DNA of 64,000 bases, taken from positions 21,723,589 to 21,787,588 of the forward strand of contig CM075860.1 in the NCBI GenBank assembly GCA_037975125.1, written 5' to 3'. The position numbers and the translations under genes are program-made. Source of the stretch: Latrodectus hesperus (taxonomy: Eukaryota > Arthropoda > Arachnida > Araneae > Theridiidae). Shown piece after piece: positions 32,891 to 44,866 of this stretch. Under the pieces are notes generated by a model. It was not told the DNA's origin and made no database searches. It saw only the letters and a program-made list of their open reading frames with translations. How positions within the stretch are numbered: position 1 is the first letter of the stretch; every line of letters starts with the position of its first letter.

Positions 32891-33823
32891 TTCTACGATA
32901 AAGATCAAGCTTATTGAGTAAAGTTATTAGATATATTTTAATCTACTCAAAATGAATGATGAATCACATTAAAAAAAGATCAGCTGATTCTTGGAAGATA
33001 GTTGTAGCTTCTATTTGCATGCAAAATTCGTTGATTATATTACACAAATGCTTTTTAGTATTTACTCTCATCTAAAAAATTGTTTATAATTATTTATTTA
33101 CTGTATTAATAGATTACAAATTACAGAATTTGATGTTTTTGCAGTCCGATATTATTCTATCTTTATTTAGGTATACAAATTCTAAAATTTGTATAGTTAA
33201 TGCCGCGAAGAAAATATATGAAAAATCTACATTCAAATTTTCATTGATTACTAATATTGTTTTTAATGACAAAAACTAATTGAATGCCTTATTTAAATAG
33301 ATTCATAACATTTCATATTTTACTAAAGAATGATTATTAAAAGTGCTGTTTAATTTTTTTTAAAAATAGACACATTTCATATACTTTATTTCACAATACT
33401 TTAAATTCCATAGTTATTTTAGCTATTTAACTAAAATTTATTTTGGAAAATGAATAGTTTAAATACATTTTTGTGTGTTTAATATTGCATATGTTTATAA
33501 AATAATGAAATTTACTTTTATTCATTATTTAAGAAATCTATCTATATCTATATCTATCTATCTATATCAGGGCTTCTTAAACTTTTGTAATTCACGACCT
33601 CATTTATGATTGCGAGTTTCTTGACGACCCCATACAAATATAAAAGAAAAATAAATTAATAGTTTTTGATGATTTATTTATTAGGTAACAATATACATAT
33701 AAAAATATATAAGTTTAGAATTCGTTTTGAAACATACAAAAATCTAAAATTAAAAATTGCGCAAATATTATAAAATTGTATTTATTATAGTTTCAAAAAT
33801 AAAAGTGGATTCTGACCGTCTTC

Positions 33824-33855
33824 ATTCTCTCGAATATGAATATATTCGAGAGAAT
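33824..33855. repeat. Short perfect palindrome
   Basis: Arms of 14 bp (ATTCTCTCGAATAT) flank a 4-nt loop, just before the tandem duplication in the hAT remnant. Confidence 0.9.
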
Positions 33856-34052
33856 TAAGTATTAATTAAAGTATAAGTTAAAAATTTAATGAGATGGATG
33901 TGTCTGTTTTTATTGCATAACAAATCAAATCTTGGTGGAATGTTTGAAACTGGTAAGTATTAAATTAAAGTATAAGTTAAAAATTTAATGAGATGGATGT
34001 GCCTGTTTTTTATTGCATAACAAATCAAATCTTGGTGGAATGTTTGAAACTG
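33856..34052. repeat. 98-bp tandem duplication within the hAT remnant
   Basis: Two nearly identical adjacent units (33856-33953 and 33954-34052), both beginning TAAGTATTAA and ending in TGTTTGAAACTG, differ by a few single-base changes. The duplication includes the sequence around the stop of the BED-finger ORF. Confidence 0.9.
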
Positions 34053-34344
34053 CTGGGCGTAAGACCTCTCCGTAAACATGCTTTGATTCAAAATGTCTTT
34101 TTAATTTTGATGGTTTCATACTCTCCGAAGCCAATAATTCATTGCAGATCAAACAAAGAGGTTGTTCATTACCCTTATAGTTTTGAAATGTAAAGCTAAA
34201 TTGAAGAAAAGACTCATCATATTTTCTTTTTCGCACATTAGATGCCTCTTTTCCAATACTTTGTCCTGCCTGAGAAGAGTTTGTAGCATTATCATCTGCG
34301 TCATTACCATTCTTATTTAAATTCAGCCATTTATCCATGGGCAA
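33985..34344 (-). pseudogene. Truncated hAT-type BED zinc-finger protein (119 codons)
   Basis: Starts with MPMDKWLNLN, continues through a Lys/Arg patch (VRKRKYDESFLQFSF) and then a BED-type zinc finger: C-x2-C in PLCLICNELL and H-x4-H in RHFESKH (residues about 63-90). This N-terminal DNA-binding module is known from hAT transposases and domesticated relatives of the ZBED5/FAM200 type. After the finger only about 30 residues remain (including SNIPPRFDLLCNKK) before the stop, where a full protein has several hundred residues with the DDE and dimerisation domains. The preserved frame could be a short domesticated DNA-binding protein, but deletion of an old transposon is the simpler reading. 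Confidence 0.7.
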
Positions 34345-34350
34345 AAATTA

Positions 34351-36315
34351 TTTTGATCCTAAAATACAATAAATATATAAAAATAACATATTGCAGATAA
34401 TAATTGATTTATTAATTACCGAATAAATAAAAGAAAAACTAAAATCTTGTTACGGGGGACACTGACAATTGACCACACTAGAAGAGCGTCAATACTCCAC
34501 TAATTAAATTGATTTATTACTTAAGACGTTTCCAGATTAAATCTTTTCGTCAACTTTAATTAAAACATTTGAAATAAAATAGCTATGTTGTCTTTCATTC
34601 TAATCTGGAAATATTTTTTATAATAAATGTTTATGAATATTTACTTGATGGTATTATTTTTTTCAAACAACAATTAAATAAAACTCCAGCAAAAGAAAGT
34701 TAAGAATATGAAACCCTTTTTGGAGCAATAATTTAATACTATACATACCTGGTTGTTATGTCCTACAGGAACAGTTATGTAGTTGTAGATAATTATTATA
34801 AAAACTTGTGAAATATTTAAAACTATTATCTATATAGATTCTATATAGATAGATAGATACAGATAGATATAAATGGTTAAACACTAATTCAAGTAACTAT
34901 ACAAAACTCAATATAATTTAAATTATAATTCATGCACAAACTGGATATCTACAGTTTTATTAAAAGTGCTTATGAATTTTTTTAATAAATATGCTAAATT
35001 TGACGAAAATAATTTTGAGTTTTTATGTAAACTTTTAAATTAAATTAAAATCGGCATGAGTGATTCGTTTTTTTAGGGATTAACGAAAGAAATATACTGA
35101 TTTAATACTCTCTCTCTCTTTCTATAAAATTTTTAATTGAATATATTAATTAAAACAATTGCATAAATTTTTTGAATGCGATTTCATCGATTTTATTAGA
35201 AACCCTCAGAATACAGTTTATCAAATATTAATAAAGAAAATTATATATAAATATATACATTATAAACAACATACTTAACTAGCTTAGATTAAATTTGAAA
35301 GTGAAAGAAATAAGCTTCATAACGAAATTCTTTGGTATTTCACAGTAAAACATATATCTTACAATTTAAAACGAAAGTATGATTCAAAAATGGAGATTTT
35401 TTTGAATTCACCTTAAAATCCTAATATAAGTTACGAAATCCTTGAACAAATCAATTGAACTATTCCCGAAAATCATAAGTCATAATTATATTTAATTCAA
35501 TGTATTATCAATATATAAATTCTAAAAATATGAGTAAATATTAAGTGCTTACTGAATTTATGATATTTTTGACGTGTGCTAAAATATAAGATATCATTCA
35601 AAAATTAAATTGAATAGTTATTTAGCTTGATAATAGAATACCGTTATTAAATTTAGCAGTACTCAAATCGTTGTTACACATTTTATGTATTATTATTTTT
35701 AAAATAGTATTCAATTTTGCTGTTGTTTTTACGGTTATTTGTTATAGAGAGTTAGTAGAACCTTTAGAAATATATAACGTAAACATAAGCTCTACTTTGT
35801 AAAAACATAATTAAGTATAATATAAGTCATAATTAAGTATTTTATGTCTCTACAAAATTTTCGTAGAAGTATAAATATCGTTTCAGAGGATTTAAAAAAA
35901 TATTATATTGATTGTTTAGAAGTTTTCCTCTAATTGGCTTAGTTGTAGATTTTAGACAAAGGAAAATTTTGGTGAATCAGTAGATACTGCATAATAAAAT
36001 CAAATGTAGCTTATAATGTTCTTTTTTACTGGAAGAAGCTTTGAACAAATATGATTGCTTCTGTTAAATGCAAAAGTATTTTTATATTCTTGAGAAATAT
36101 TTTTCTACAGCTATATTCGAATTTGTTAAAGTTGTGAATCTCTAGTAATATGTAGTAAGATAGAAGAACTACTGCTGACAAGAAAATTGCCAATTTTTAA
36201 TCAGGTGAACTAAAAGAAGATTTGTTTAGTTCTTAAGGATCCATCTTTTCATTATGTTAGTATTAAGATTACTGTTTCACTTGATCCTATCTTATTAATT
36301 CTGTTATTTCAAATT
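34351..36315. other. AT-rich non-coding DNA
   Basis: No gene seen. A short TAGA-type microsatellite lies near 34840-34872, echoing the TCTA tract at 33540-33566. Confidence 0.5.
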
Positions 36316-36319
36316 TGTA

Positions 36320-36600
36320 TTCAGAACTGTGATACAGTGGTCTACTGCGTAGATCACTGTAGACTTGAAAGCCCCACCGTTGTAAAGCATTCGTCTCTCA
36401 AACAATGTGTCGAGCGTTCTGGAGAACCTCTTAAGGCTCAAGCCCCCAGATTACAGTTCCCAGTGGGCACCTGGCACTCCGTGCAGGGTGTTCGACATTC
36501 TAGACTGAAGTAGAGGCACAACCTGATAGCCAATAGGAATAGAACAGGGCCTCTTCTTCTCTTTGTTTGTCTGTCTGTTCTATCACTCTTACTACAGTAA
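36320..36600. repeat. Balanced-composition segment, probable decayed interspersed repeat
   Basis: An abrupt change to balanced GC content begins with an imperfect palindrome (ACAGTGGTCTAC...GTAGATCACTGT, loop TGC). No ORF on either strand is convincing and no A/B boxes or target duplication were found. It may be a SINE or the 3' UTR of a LINE. Confidence 0.35.
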
Positions 36601-37744
36601 TTTATTGTTCCGTTATTGAAAGATAAATTATAAAATATAATTTATAAAATATTTACATTGCAATTTCTCTTGATAATGTGGAATTTGCAAAATATATGTA
36701 TAGATTTATGAATGAATTTGAAGATACACATAAGATGATGGAGACACATGTGCCATGTTTTATTACAAGTCACAATTTAAAGTATGATAATGATATAATG
36801 TATGCTTTTCCTTCAGTATTATTTTTTCTTGGTTTAGTTTGAAAGCAGATAAATACTTTATATATCAAGAAATGATGATAAGGTAGAAGATTTCACCCAC
36901 ACAAAGTGTTAAAAGCACTGTTTCATTAATTAAATTTCCAAAAAAGAATCCTTTAAAACTCTTTCGAATCAACACTTTTAGAACCAATCTGTAAATATTC
37001 AACGTCTTTTACACTAATTTATTTATCAATAAAAACAGTCACCAAATAGAAAAATAAAAAGTTTTTTATTATTTATCCCTGACAACACGTATCGCATTCT
37101 TATTGAAATCTATCTATTTATCTGGTTATAGCAAATGTTTGATAAAAACTGTATGAATCAAAATTTTCTATTTTTTCTTAAAATAGTTTTGATAAAAAAG
37201 TAAGAATTTATTCAATCTCTGGTTTTGTAAAATGTCTAATCTACAGAAATATCTAAAAATATTGCGTTAATTTTTATCAATTTAGAAGTTTTCAAACAAT
37301 ATATTAGAGTTTTTAATTACTAAAACAAAATTGCAAGAGCATCATTAATTCTAAATCAGTCTTATCAAGATTAAGATTCATATCGAAGCAATTGTTATCT
37401 ATTCAAAAAATAATTTGATATAATTAAAAATATATTTTTATACAAATTTGTGATATTTTTTCAAATACTACAATAAATTTTTAACACATTACTTCTATTT
37501 ATTCAACCCTTATACTTAAATAATATTTTACATAAATTAATTTTCGCAAGTCATATTTTTGTGTAGTGCTATTAACACAATTTGCAAAAAAGATGAATTT
37601 TACTATCACATCTTAAAGTTTCAAGTTAACAATTACTTTTTAATAGGACAATAAAGTATGCCCATAAGTATACATAAAAATTCGATTTAATTTTATTGAA
37701 AAAAATAAATAACATCCGTATTGAATAAAAACAATTAAAACTTT
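36601..37744. other. AT-rich non-coding DNA
   Basis: No feature recognised. Confidence 0.5.
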
Positions 37745-38070
37745 ACCGTGAACTTCTGGACAAGTATTCTTGGTGATTACCTAGGAGACTCTCATTACTA
37801 TCCTTATTAGACCTTTGTACCGGCGCAAGAAAGCATCTTCCTGGTGAAGAGCTTCCCACATGGTACGTAATTTTTTGAATGCCACATAACCTGCTTAATG
37901 GATTGGAAGTACAGAACTTGAAGCTTCGCTTCCATAATGTGGCTTGACCATTAGACTTTTCATCTTCCAGAAAGTGCGCCAGTTTCCTTTGCTGGTGTCA
38001 ACATCGGAACAACAACGCTGGCGAGAGTATGCTATATCTCTTTCTGAATCCTTAGTCAGCATTTTCTGTA
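37745..38070 (-). pseudogene. Possible decayed coding segment, perhaps retroelement
   Basis: More GC-balanced than its flanks. On the minus strand one frame reads VAFKKLRTMWEALHQEDAFL and RRYKGLI, with further coding-like pieces in shifted frames. This kind of charged helical segment occurs just upstream of the reverse transcriptase in Pao-type retrotransposons, but the resemblance is loose. The plus-strand open frame at 37944-38252 looks incidental. Confidence 0.25.
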
Positions 38071-38395
38071 AATTTCATAATTTTATATTACTTTCCGCAA
38101 ATAGGAAACAAAATGAACACAAATATGAAGTATTTAATATCAAAAAGTTTTTCAAAAATTCTTCAATACTTTGGCAAATGTCTTTTATTTTAGCTTTAAT
38201 TCACAGGCTATTGGAAGCTAAGTTCCATTGTAACCTTACTGGTTCATTGTAATCTGTAATCTCTTTATTAGAAGCAAATGATACATTACATTTAAAAGAA
38301 TATATTATGTATTTCTAGTGCACTTTTTTCTCTTAATTGACATAAAATGTTTATTTAGCTTTCATTCATTGAAAAGTAGTGTTTTTGTCGATATA

Positions 38396-39130
38396 CAGTA
38401 AAACTCCATTTATCCGAATCCTTTTTGACCGGACCCCATTCGGATAATCAAAGATTCGGTTAATTGGATTTTCTTGAAAGAAGTCTATTTCTATTAATTA
38501 TCCTATACGATAAATGAAGAAATAAACTTTAAAAAAATGCGTTTGAGGAAAAGACAGTACTTTTATATGCTAAGGTACTTACACACAAGTGCTGTACATT
38601 AATACAGTATGTATGTACAATGTAATGAGTTATTGCTTGGTTGTTGTTGCATCAGCATGCTTCCCTGTACCTAGCCCAGTCATTTTTTGGTTAATATCTC
38701 AGTTAGGGTAAGCTGTTTCACTGCTTTCCTCTTTTTTCGAGTAACCAAAATGCGAATCAGCTTGATAGTGAGAATTTGCATATGATTACACTCGGGTTGA
38801 TGCCTCAATAACTTCAAAGCTGTTTTAAAGCCGGCAAAACAGTATCTGATAATCCCGTGTCTGCTTTAACTTGGACATTAAGGTCATTTTCTTCTTCAAC
38901 TCATTCAATAAGTTAACCCTTATTTTCAATTTGAAATTCAGTGTCTGACTCATAATCCATTTTCCTATATCTTCAGCACTGACTTTTGAGCATCCAGGAA
39001 TTTTCAAAAGAATGTTTCTGGATTCCTCAAGAGTGACGTCATTCTCCTTTTCTCTTTTCTTAATTTTTCCTCATTTTCCTTTTCTTCTTCGGGCTAATTT
39101 ATTTTTCTGCAATTCTGAGAGCGGTTAGGA
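38396..39130 (-). mobile_element. Tigger/pogo-type transposon, 3' end remnant
   Basis: A terminal repeat CAGTAAAACTCCATTTATCC starts at 38396, directly after a TA dinucleotide, matching the known Tigger-type end. On the minus strand the C-terminal part of the transposase follows: TLEESRNILLKIPGCSKVSA, then EDIGKWIMSQ (38950-39040); an acidic stretch ending in a region with LKLLRHQPECNHMQILTIK near 38760-38820; and a terminal QLTLTEILTKK. Frameshifts separate these blocks. The catalytic core and the other end are absent. The 60-codon open frame at 38825-39007 covers only one block. Confidence 0.75.
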
Positions 39131-41090
39131 TAGAAGGAGCTTGGACAATTTAAGTTCTACGGTAGTGTTTTATAGAAAAAAAGGTGTCAGAATGCATACA
39201 TTTTCATTTAAATTAAAAGTGTTTTTGGAAACAATGAAGAGATTGGCTCAAGTGTCAAAAAATTCAGTTTTACATTTCTTTTCTATCTCTTCCGAGAGCG
39301 TCAGACGTGAATACGTTTTTTATTTGGTCATAAAAAGAGGAAGATGAGATTACTCACTGAAGATATTTTTTTCTATTTTTCTCTAAATTTTCGAAGAGAA
39401 AAATATTTGATTCTGTTTCATTAGTGAAACTTTTTTTACTTATCGATGAATAGCATTTTCCTATATTTTATTACCTGATTTTCAGATAGACGAAAAGTTC
39501 ATTATGCCTTTAAAATTCATTCAGTTTCATTTCTTTCAATAGGGTTTTATTTATTAAATACTTACTATTAAACAATGTTTACTTTAATGAATAAAATCTG
39601 TGAAACTTTATATATTATTATAAAAAATTGTAAGCAAAAAAGAGGAACAGATAAACTGTACGGAAAAGAAAAATACTGTAACATATCAGCTGCTAGTTTG
39701 GCAGAACGAAAACTGAAGGTTGATGTTACAGTGCAAAGTGTATTTACCTGCAAGTTAAAAAGAAGAATTTTTTTTAGAAATATATTTATACTTATTAACT
39801 TATTTTAGGCGTTATTATATTTAATTGCAACTGTTTTTCATATTCAAGATAAAGAATGAGAAAATTTATTTATCGATTAGATTTTCATTCAATTAAAGAA
39901 TTTAGTTATCAAATAATTTTGATTAAATAAGTTAGTCATTTAACAAAATAGAGAGCTTGTTTTCGTCTTATGAAGTAAAATCAAATTAAAAATAATTTTA
40001 TTGTCCGTCAAATGACTGAATTTTGAAAGATTTTTGTAAATCTTTAGGTACAGAGAGAAAAGTGTACTTACAAAATATATAGATGTAGGAAGTTGAAACG
40101 TATACACATTTTTATTTTTAATGTACATGTGCGAAAATGTACCTCGATTTTGGATTCTTTCTTTATTGAAATTTCTTTAAAAAGTGCTGAAATACGTTAG
40201 TAAATTTATTAGAGAGGTCTCTAATGGAAAAAATTAAATTTCATGCGAAAGAGATAAAAATACAAAGGTCAGCACAGGAGAATACTTCACTATACATATG
40301 TCACATGACTTAATTGTAAGACAGCATTTTTCTGAACACAAAGTCCTAAATTTTAATATTGTTCATTACCATAACAAGAAAGATTCCGATATCTATTGAT
40401 CATATGGTCTTTTTTTCAGGATCATGTTTCAGGAGTTTTTGATTTCCTACTTCGTAGAGACATTCATATTCTCCAAAAATTATGAACACGTTCGTCCCTG
40501 AAAATTGTATGAGATGGATGTGTAAGGGATTTATTATCAAAATGTTTTGACTTTTTAGTATATCCATCATATGATGGAAATAACATATTCAAACAGCAGA
40601 TAATTTACATTGTATCAAGGGAACTGCTATTGCTAAATCGTAAATCTTATGAGCTTTATATCTATAAAATAAATAAATACTTAATAGAACACTGTTATCT
40701 TATTAATTAATGGATTTTAATTACATTGCTGGCCATTCAAAATTCAACATATAAAGCTAGCTATTATTTCACAGCAATATTTACTTGACGGATAATATGT
40801 TATACAACGATCATCTTTTATTAACACGACAGCCACTGATGAGCAAAAACTTTCTGATTAACTTTTTTTCATTCTGATCTTTTATTTGCAAATGATTTCT
40901 AATTAGATATTTTTAGGATCTTATGATTTCCCTCTTTGCTGTCCTTCAATCTTAACCTGGGCCTTCAACTTTTTCTGTTTCCCAAAGGTTTATGTTTGAA
41001 AATTTTGAATGTTAATGTTAAGGGGTACCTTCTGCATATATGGCAAATTTCATACGACATATCTTAATGAATTTGATGATACAGATGATA
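39131..41090. other. AT-rich non-coding DNA
   Basis: No gene recognised; the short open frames at 39141-39347, 39575-39808 and 39940-40128 lack support. Confidence 0.5.
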
Positions 41091-41137
41091 TACATATATA
41101 TACATATACATACATATATATACATATACATACATAT

Positions 41138-41221
<84 letters not shown>
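41091..41221. repeat. (TA)n/(TACA)n compound microsatellite
   Basis: TACATATA-type repeats pass into about 80 bp of pure TA repeat, abutting the SINE-like segment. Confidence 0.95.
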
Positions 41222-41223
<2 letters not shown>

Positions 41224-41244
41224 CCGCATAGAGAAAGCTTTCCA

Positions 41245-41340
41245 ACGAGCTCAGTGGCCGAGTGGTCAAAGCACGCGATCCAAACCCGGAGGTTGCGGGT
41301 TCGATACTAGCCACGGCTGTTGTATCCAAAGTATGGATTT
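41245..41340 (+). mobile_element. tRNA-derived SINE head
   Basis: A box TGGCCGAGTGG (41255-41265) and B box GGTTCGATACT (41298-41308) lie about 32 nt apart in a tRNA-like block beginning GAGCTCAGTGG. The end GCCACGGCTG and the T-rich sequence that follows do not form an obvious complete cloverleaf with CCA-ready acceptor pairing, so I favour a SINE head over a functional tRNA gene. It differs from the SINE at 23762 in anticodon region and body. It lies just upstream of the LTR. Confidence 0.7.
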
Positions 41341-41398
41341 TTTGTTTGTTTCTTTAATTATTGTTTCCTTATGTTCTCCAACATTCTAGACCTTTCTT

Positions 41399-41563
41399 TG
41401 TTATGTTAATTAGTTGTTTCTCGAATATTCTATTACTGTATAAAAGCTTATATCCACTAGTCGTGGGCAACTTCTCGACTTTGTAAGGTTACAAGTCGCT
41501 ACTTTCCTTCAATAAACTTGTTTGTTTAAATCCAACGGTGTGTTCACTTAAATCTTCGTGACA
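41399..41563 (+). repeat. 5' long terminal repeat of a Ty3/gypsy-type element
   Basis: It ends in ...CGTGACA immediately before a primer-binding site. It contains a TATA box (TATAAAAG, 41439-41446) and a poly(A) signal (AATAAA, 41511-41516), in the expected U3-R-U5 order. The left edge is set at the first suitable TG (TGTTATG); it could lie up to 40 bp further left. No second LTR was found in the window, so it cannot be confirmed by comparison. Confidence 0.65.
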
Positions 41564-41567
41564 AATT

Positions 41568-41585
41568 TGGTGGAGGCGCCGGGTA
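41568..41585 (+). promoter_or_regulatory. Candidate tRNA primer-binding site
   Basis: TGGTGGAGGCGCCGGGTA lies 4 nt after the LTR end and would pair with a tRNA 3' end carrying CCA. The priming tRNA was not identified. Confidence 0.6.
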
Positions 41586-41619
41586 CAGATTTCACCATCG
41601 TGGATAATTCTTAAAGTAT

Positions 41620-42666
41620 TTGCAGAAGTCTTCGTTTAAGAGGATTGCCCCAGGAATTTGGTCTCTACGTTCCAGAACGAGGGAAGAAGCAGATAATGGC
41701 CGAAGATACAAAGCCGGTCGTGGTAACTCCTACCCATCAACCTTCCGTGGAGAGCCTGGAGATGACCCCCGGAAATGGCTTACAGAATACGATCGGGTGG
41801 CCAAGTTCAACAAATGGGATGAAATGATGTGCCTTGCGAACGTCTATTTTTTCCTAGACGGTACGGCCAAGCAGTGGTACATAAATAATGAAGATGCCTT
41901 GGACTCCTGGAACGCATTCAAGAAAGGTTTAAATGAACTTTTTGGTGATCGTCAGAAGTACACAAAGAAGGCCGAAGAGCAACTGAAATATAGGGCTCAA
42001 AAGGCAGGAGAGGCTACGCAGTCCTACATTCAGAGTGTATTAGGGCTTTGTCACGAGGTCAATCCTTCGATGTCCGACGACGAAAAAGTGTCGCACTTAA
42101 TGAAAGGCGTTGCTGAAGATATTTACCAGGTGCTCTTAATAAAAGAAATTAAGACTGCGGCTGACTTCATCAAGTGGTGCAACTACATTGAAGACATGAA
42201 GCAGAAAAGAGTTGGTCCAAGAAGATTTCAAAGACTACCAAATGTCGTACCAGTAGCAGCCATGGAGGACGAGCCAGACTTGGTGTCCCTTATCCGCAGA
42301 ATTGTACAAGAAGAGGTTCATCGAATGGTTAATCGACCCGACGAGTTTCCGGACTCCTATTCCCAGCCGCTACAGACCGTCATCCAAGACGAAGTCGAAA
42401 GAGTTTTGGCACCAGTTGTCGCAAAGTCTGCTGGCACCCAACGACGTCCCACTTATGCAGCCGCTGTGACGAGGGAACCTAGTAGCCCTGTCCAGAAATC
42501 AGCACCGCAGCCAAGGAAAACTGACCTTTGGAGAACGGCCGACGACAGACCAGTTTGTTTTCACTGTGGACGCCCTGGACACGTCGTACGCTATTGCCGT
42601 GAGAGGAAAGCCGTTTTTGACAATTACAAATTTATAATAGAATTACAAATTTATAATAGAATTTAA
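41620..42666 (+). pseudogene. gag: LTR-retrotransposon gag, pol missing
   Basis: A 348-codon open frame encodes a Ty3/gypsy-type Gag, the structural protein that packages element RNA. From about residue 45 it has the retrotransposon capsid domain (GEPGDDPRKWLTEYDR, LDGTAKQWYINN, WNAFKKGLNELFGD) and ends with one CCHC zinc knuckle, C-x2-C-x4-H-x4-C (CFHCGRPGHVVRYC, residues 313-326). The first 40 residues look out of frame: an ATG at 41696 in another frame starts MAEDTKP, so a one-base indel near 41735-41750 probably separates the native start from the capsid frame. After the knuckle the sequence turns abruptly AT-rich, with a 19-bp tandem duplication supplying the last residues and stop. Protease, reverse transcriptase, RNase H and integrase are absent. 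Defective endogenous copy. Confidence 0.88.
42622..42659. repeat. 19-bp tandem duplication at the gag breakpoint
   Basis: AATTACAAATTTATAATAG occurs twice in direct succession (42622-42640, 42641-42659), exactly where retroelement sequence gives way to AT-rich flank; a likely scar of the deletion that removed pol. Confidence 0.9.
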
Positions 42667-43648
42667 AAATGTTCATTTAACGTAATAGAATTTACTATTT
42701 TGAATAGTCATAGTTTAGATTTATGTATCCGAATTTAAGAAAATTTAATTTTATGAATAGAAATTACTTACATTTTAAGAAAATTAAAGTGAATTTCTAT
42801 AGTATAAATAACTATACAATTTAGTAAATTTATAGTTAAAACTAAACTATACAAAATCCTTTAGTTATGTAATTTCAATACTGTCCGTGTAAACAAATTA
42901 ATAGCAATTAGCCTTCAAAACAATACTCTCGTTACCAATAGCCTCTATTCGAAATGTTTCCAAACAACAGAAGCAATGCCGATGAGACATCAATAATTCA
43001 AAGCAATGGTAGAGTAGATGGATTAAACGTGACTCTCACTATCCGTATTCAACGGTGGAAGATCTGGTGTCAGATCCATTAAATCACTCAAATCCTACTC
43101 TGGGGAGTATTGGAAAGTCACTTTTGTCACTTTCTGGTCTTACTATGTTAATTAGTATAATGCTTTTAGTTACGGACCATGAGATGAAATGATTGTTAAC
43201 TTTCCTTCTATATAGCATTAAGAGTTATGATAATAAATTAATATCGGGAATAAAGTTTTGATGTTAAAATAGGTACAGGTGATAAAAAATACTACAATTA
43301 ATATTAAATTGAGAAATGTAGTACATAATTTTTCATAGATGCTTGTAAGTAATTCTATAAGTTTATATGAATTCCAAAGAAAGCAATTGCTTAATGAGAT
43401 TTTGAGAAATTAATTTTGTGATACTTATTTTTGTTATTCTATAAATGTTATTACATAAGTTGATTTATATTTAATTCATTTTATTATACTTTAATATATC
43501 ATGATTGATTTGAGGTGGTCAAAGTATTATTTAAAGTATAATTTGTGTTATAATCAATATTTCTCATGCTTGTTTTTTAAATTAAGTATTTATGTCTATA
43601 TTTGTAAATTTTCATTACAAAACATTTCATTTAGATATAGGTAAACTA
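42660..43648. other. AT-rich non-coding DNA
   Basis: No gene. A slightly less AT-rich patch at 42955-43145 could be a repeat fragment; nothing further can be said. Confidence 0.45.
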
Positions 43649-43903
43649 GGCACAAAAGCCCTATAATACAGCATGCCAATTTTTAAATTTTTTGGTGACT
43701 AAAAATCTTTCCTAGATGACGCGTTGTGATGTTTTACGATGATGTAGGTATTTGTGCTGCCAAAATAGAATTTTCTACATAATTCTCATTGGTCTCTATC
43801 TCTATGACGTTATTTAAGACTAGGTAGCCAGATTAATATAAATATCCGCCAAAAAATCATCAAACTCTGAATTTAGCATGCTGTATTATACGGCATTTAT
43901 GCC
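43649..43903. mobile_element. MITE family 1, copy 2 (hAT-like)
   Basis: Same family as 11686-11940 in inverted orientation and again 255 bp. It starts GGCACAAAAGCC and ends TTATGCC. It is flanked by GTAAACTA (43641-43648) and GTAAACAG (43904-43911), an 8-bp target duplication with two mismatches, which points to the hAT superfamily. Confidence 0.8.
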
Positions 43904-44866
43904 GTAAACAGTGACAATTTTAATTATCTGAATAAATATTTGAAACATATTTAAGTAAGAAACCGTAAAAGTATTTTGCTAGCCCTTGCAAACATTTAAT
44001 TAACAAAGTTGATTACATCGAAACTTTACTGTGCGCATAAAGATCTATTGGAACTTGCTTCAAACAATATAATTTTTAGTGCACTGTATTTATTTTACTA
44101 TAACATTTTTAAGTTCGTGATTTTTATATATGCTCTTTTAGCTCTTTTAACTTAATTATTAATTTAACTAAAACCTTTTTATTAATTGGAAATTTTTCCA
44201 TTTTTTTTATTTATATGGGAAAATGAAATATAATGGATTCTGAAGAATTGGTTTAATTTGAAGTTTTAAATGTAGGACTACATTTACTTGTAAATTTTAT
44301 TTTCTGTGTGATAGATATAAATCTTATTCCAATTATATTATCTCTCCCTGTCTTATAATCTATATTTATATAAGAAGCTTTCACTAGATAACTTTATGAA
44401 ATAATTACTTATTATTAATAATGTTCATAAATTTATAGGTATTGAAGTTATTGAAAAATTTTTGATTTATATTTTAAAAATCATTAGAGGAGAAAAAGAT
44501 AGGAATTGTGGAACATATAGTGTATAATTGTAGTATATATGAAAAATATATTGATTTTAATGAAAATACACTTATCTTTTTCATTTCGATCACTACAATA
44601 GATTCCTATAAGTCCTAATCGTTTTCCGGATTCCTTTTCATGACTCTCAATTATTACTGAGGTTTTTATTTGTCACTGTTAGTTATTAGGCCTTTTTTGC
44701 CGGTAAAGCTATTGATAATATATGATCCTTGTTCGAGAATCATATATTTTAAAATCATTACAATCTGATTAATTTTATTGGTTTCGAAAATTCTCAACTT
44801 TAGGTCTTTTTCCATTCTTACATGTGTCATATATTTCTAAAAAATTATTCTTATGGACCAGTTTTA
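43904..44866. other. AT-rich non-coding DNA
   Basis: No feature recognised. Confidence 0.5.

Larger units (their letters stand above)
33568..34350 (-). mobile_element. hAT transposon remnant with BED zinc-finger exon
   Basis: The left end begins CAGGGCTTCTTAAACTTTTG at 33568, followed by two CGACC motifs (CACGACCTC, GACGACCCC). This closely resembles the ends of hAT-superfamily elements. The right end was not found. Between lies the minus-strand BED-finger ORF and a tandem duplication, and the DDE transposase domain is missing, so the copy is internally deleted. TCTA-type microsatellite sequence abuts the left end. Confidence 0.7.

Noticed and set aside
41245..41320. A possible functional tRNA gene.
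   Set aside because: A and B boxes fit, but an acceptor stem and full cloverleaf could not be drawn convincingly; a SINE head is more likely.
41018..41389. Open frames of 103 and 126 codons on both strands.
   Set aside because: They read through a (TA)n array and the SINE/LTR; no coherent protein.
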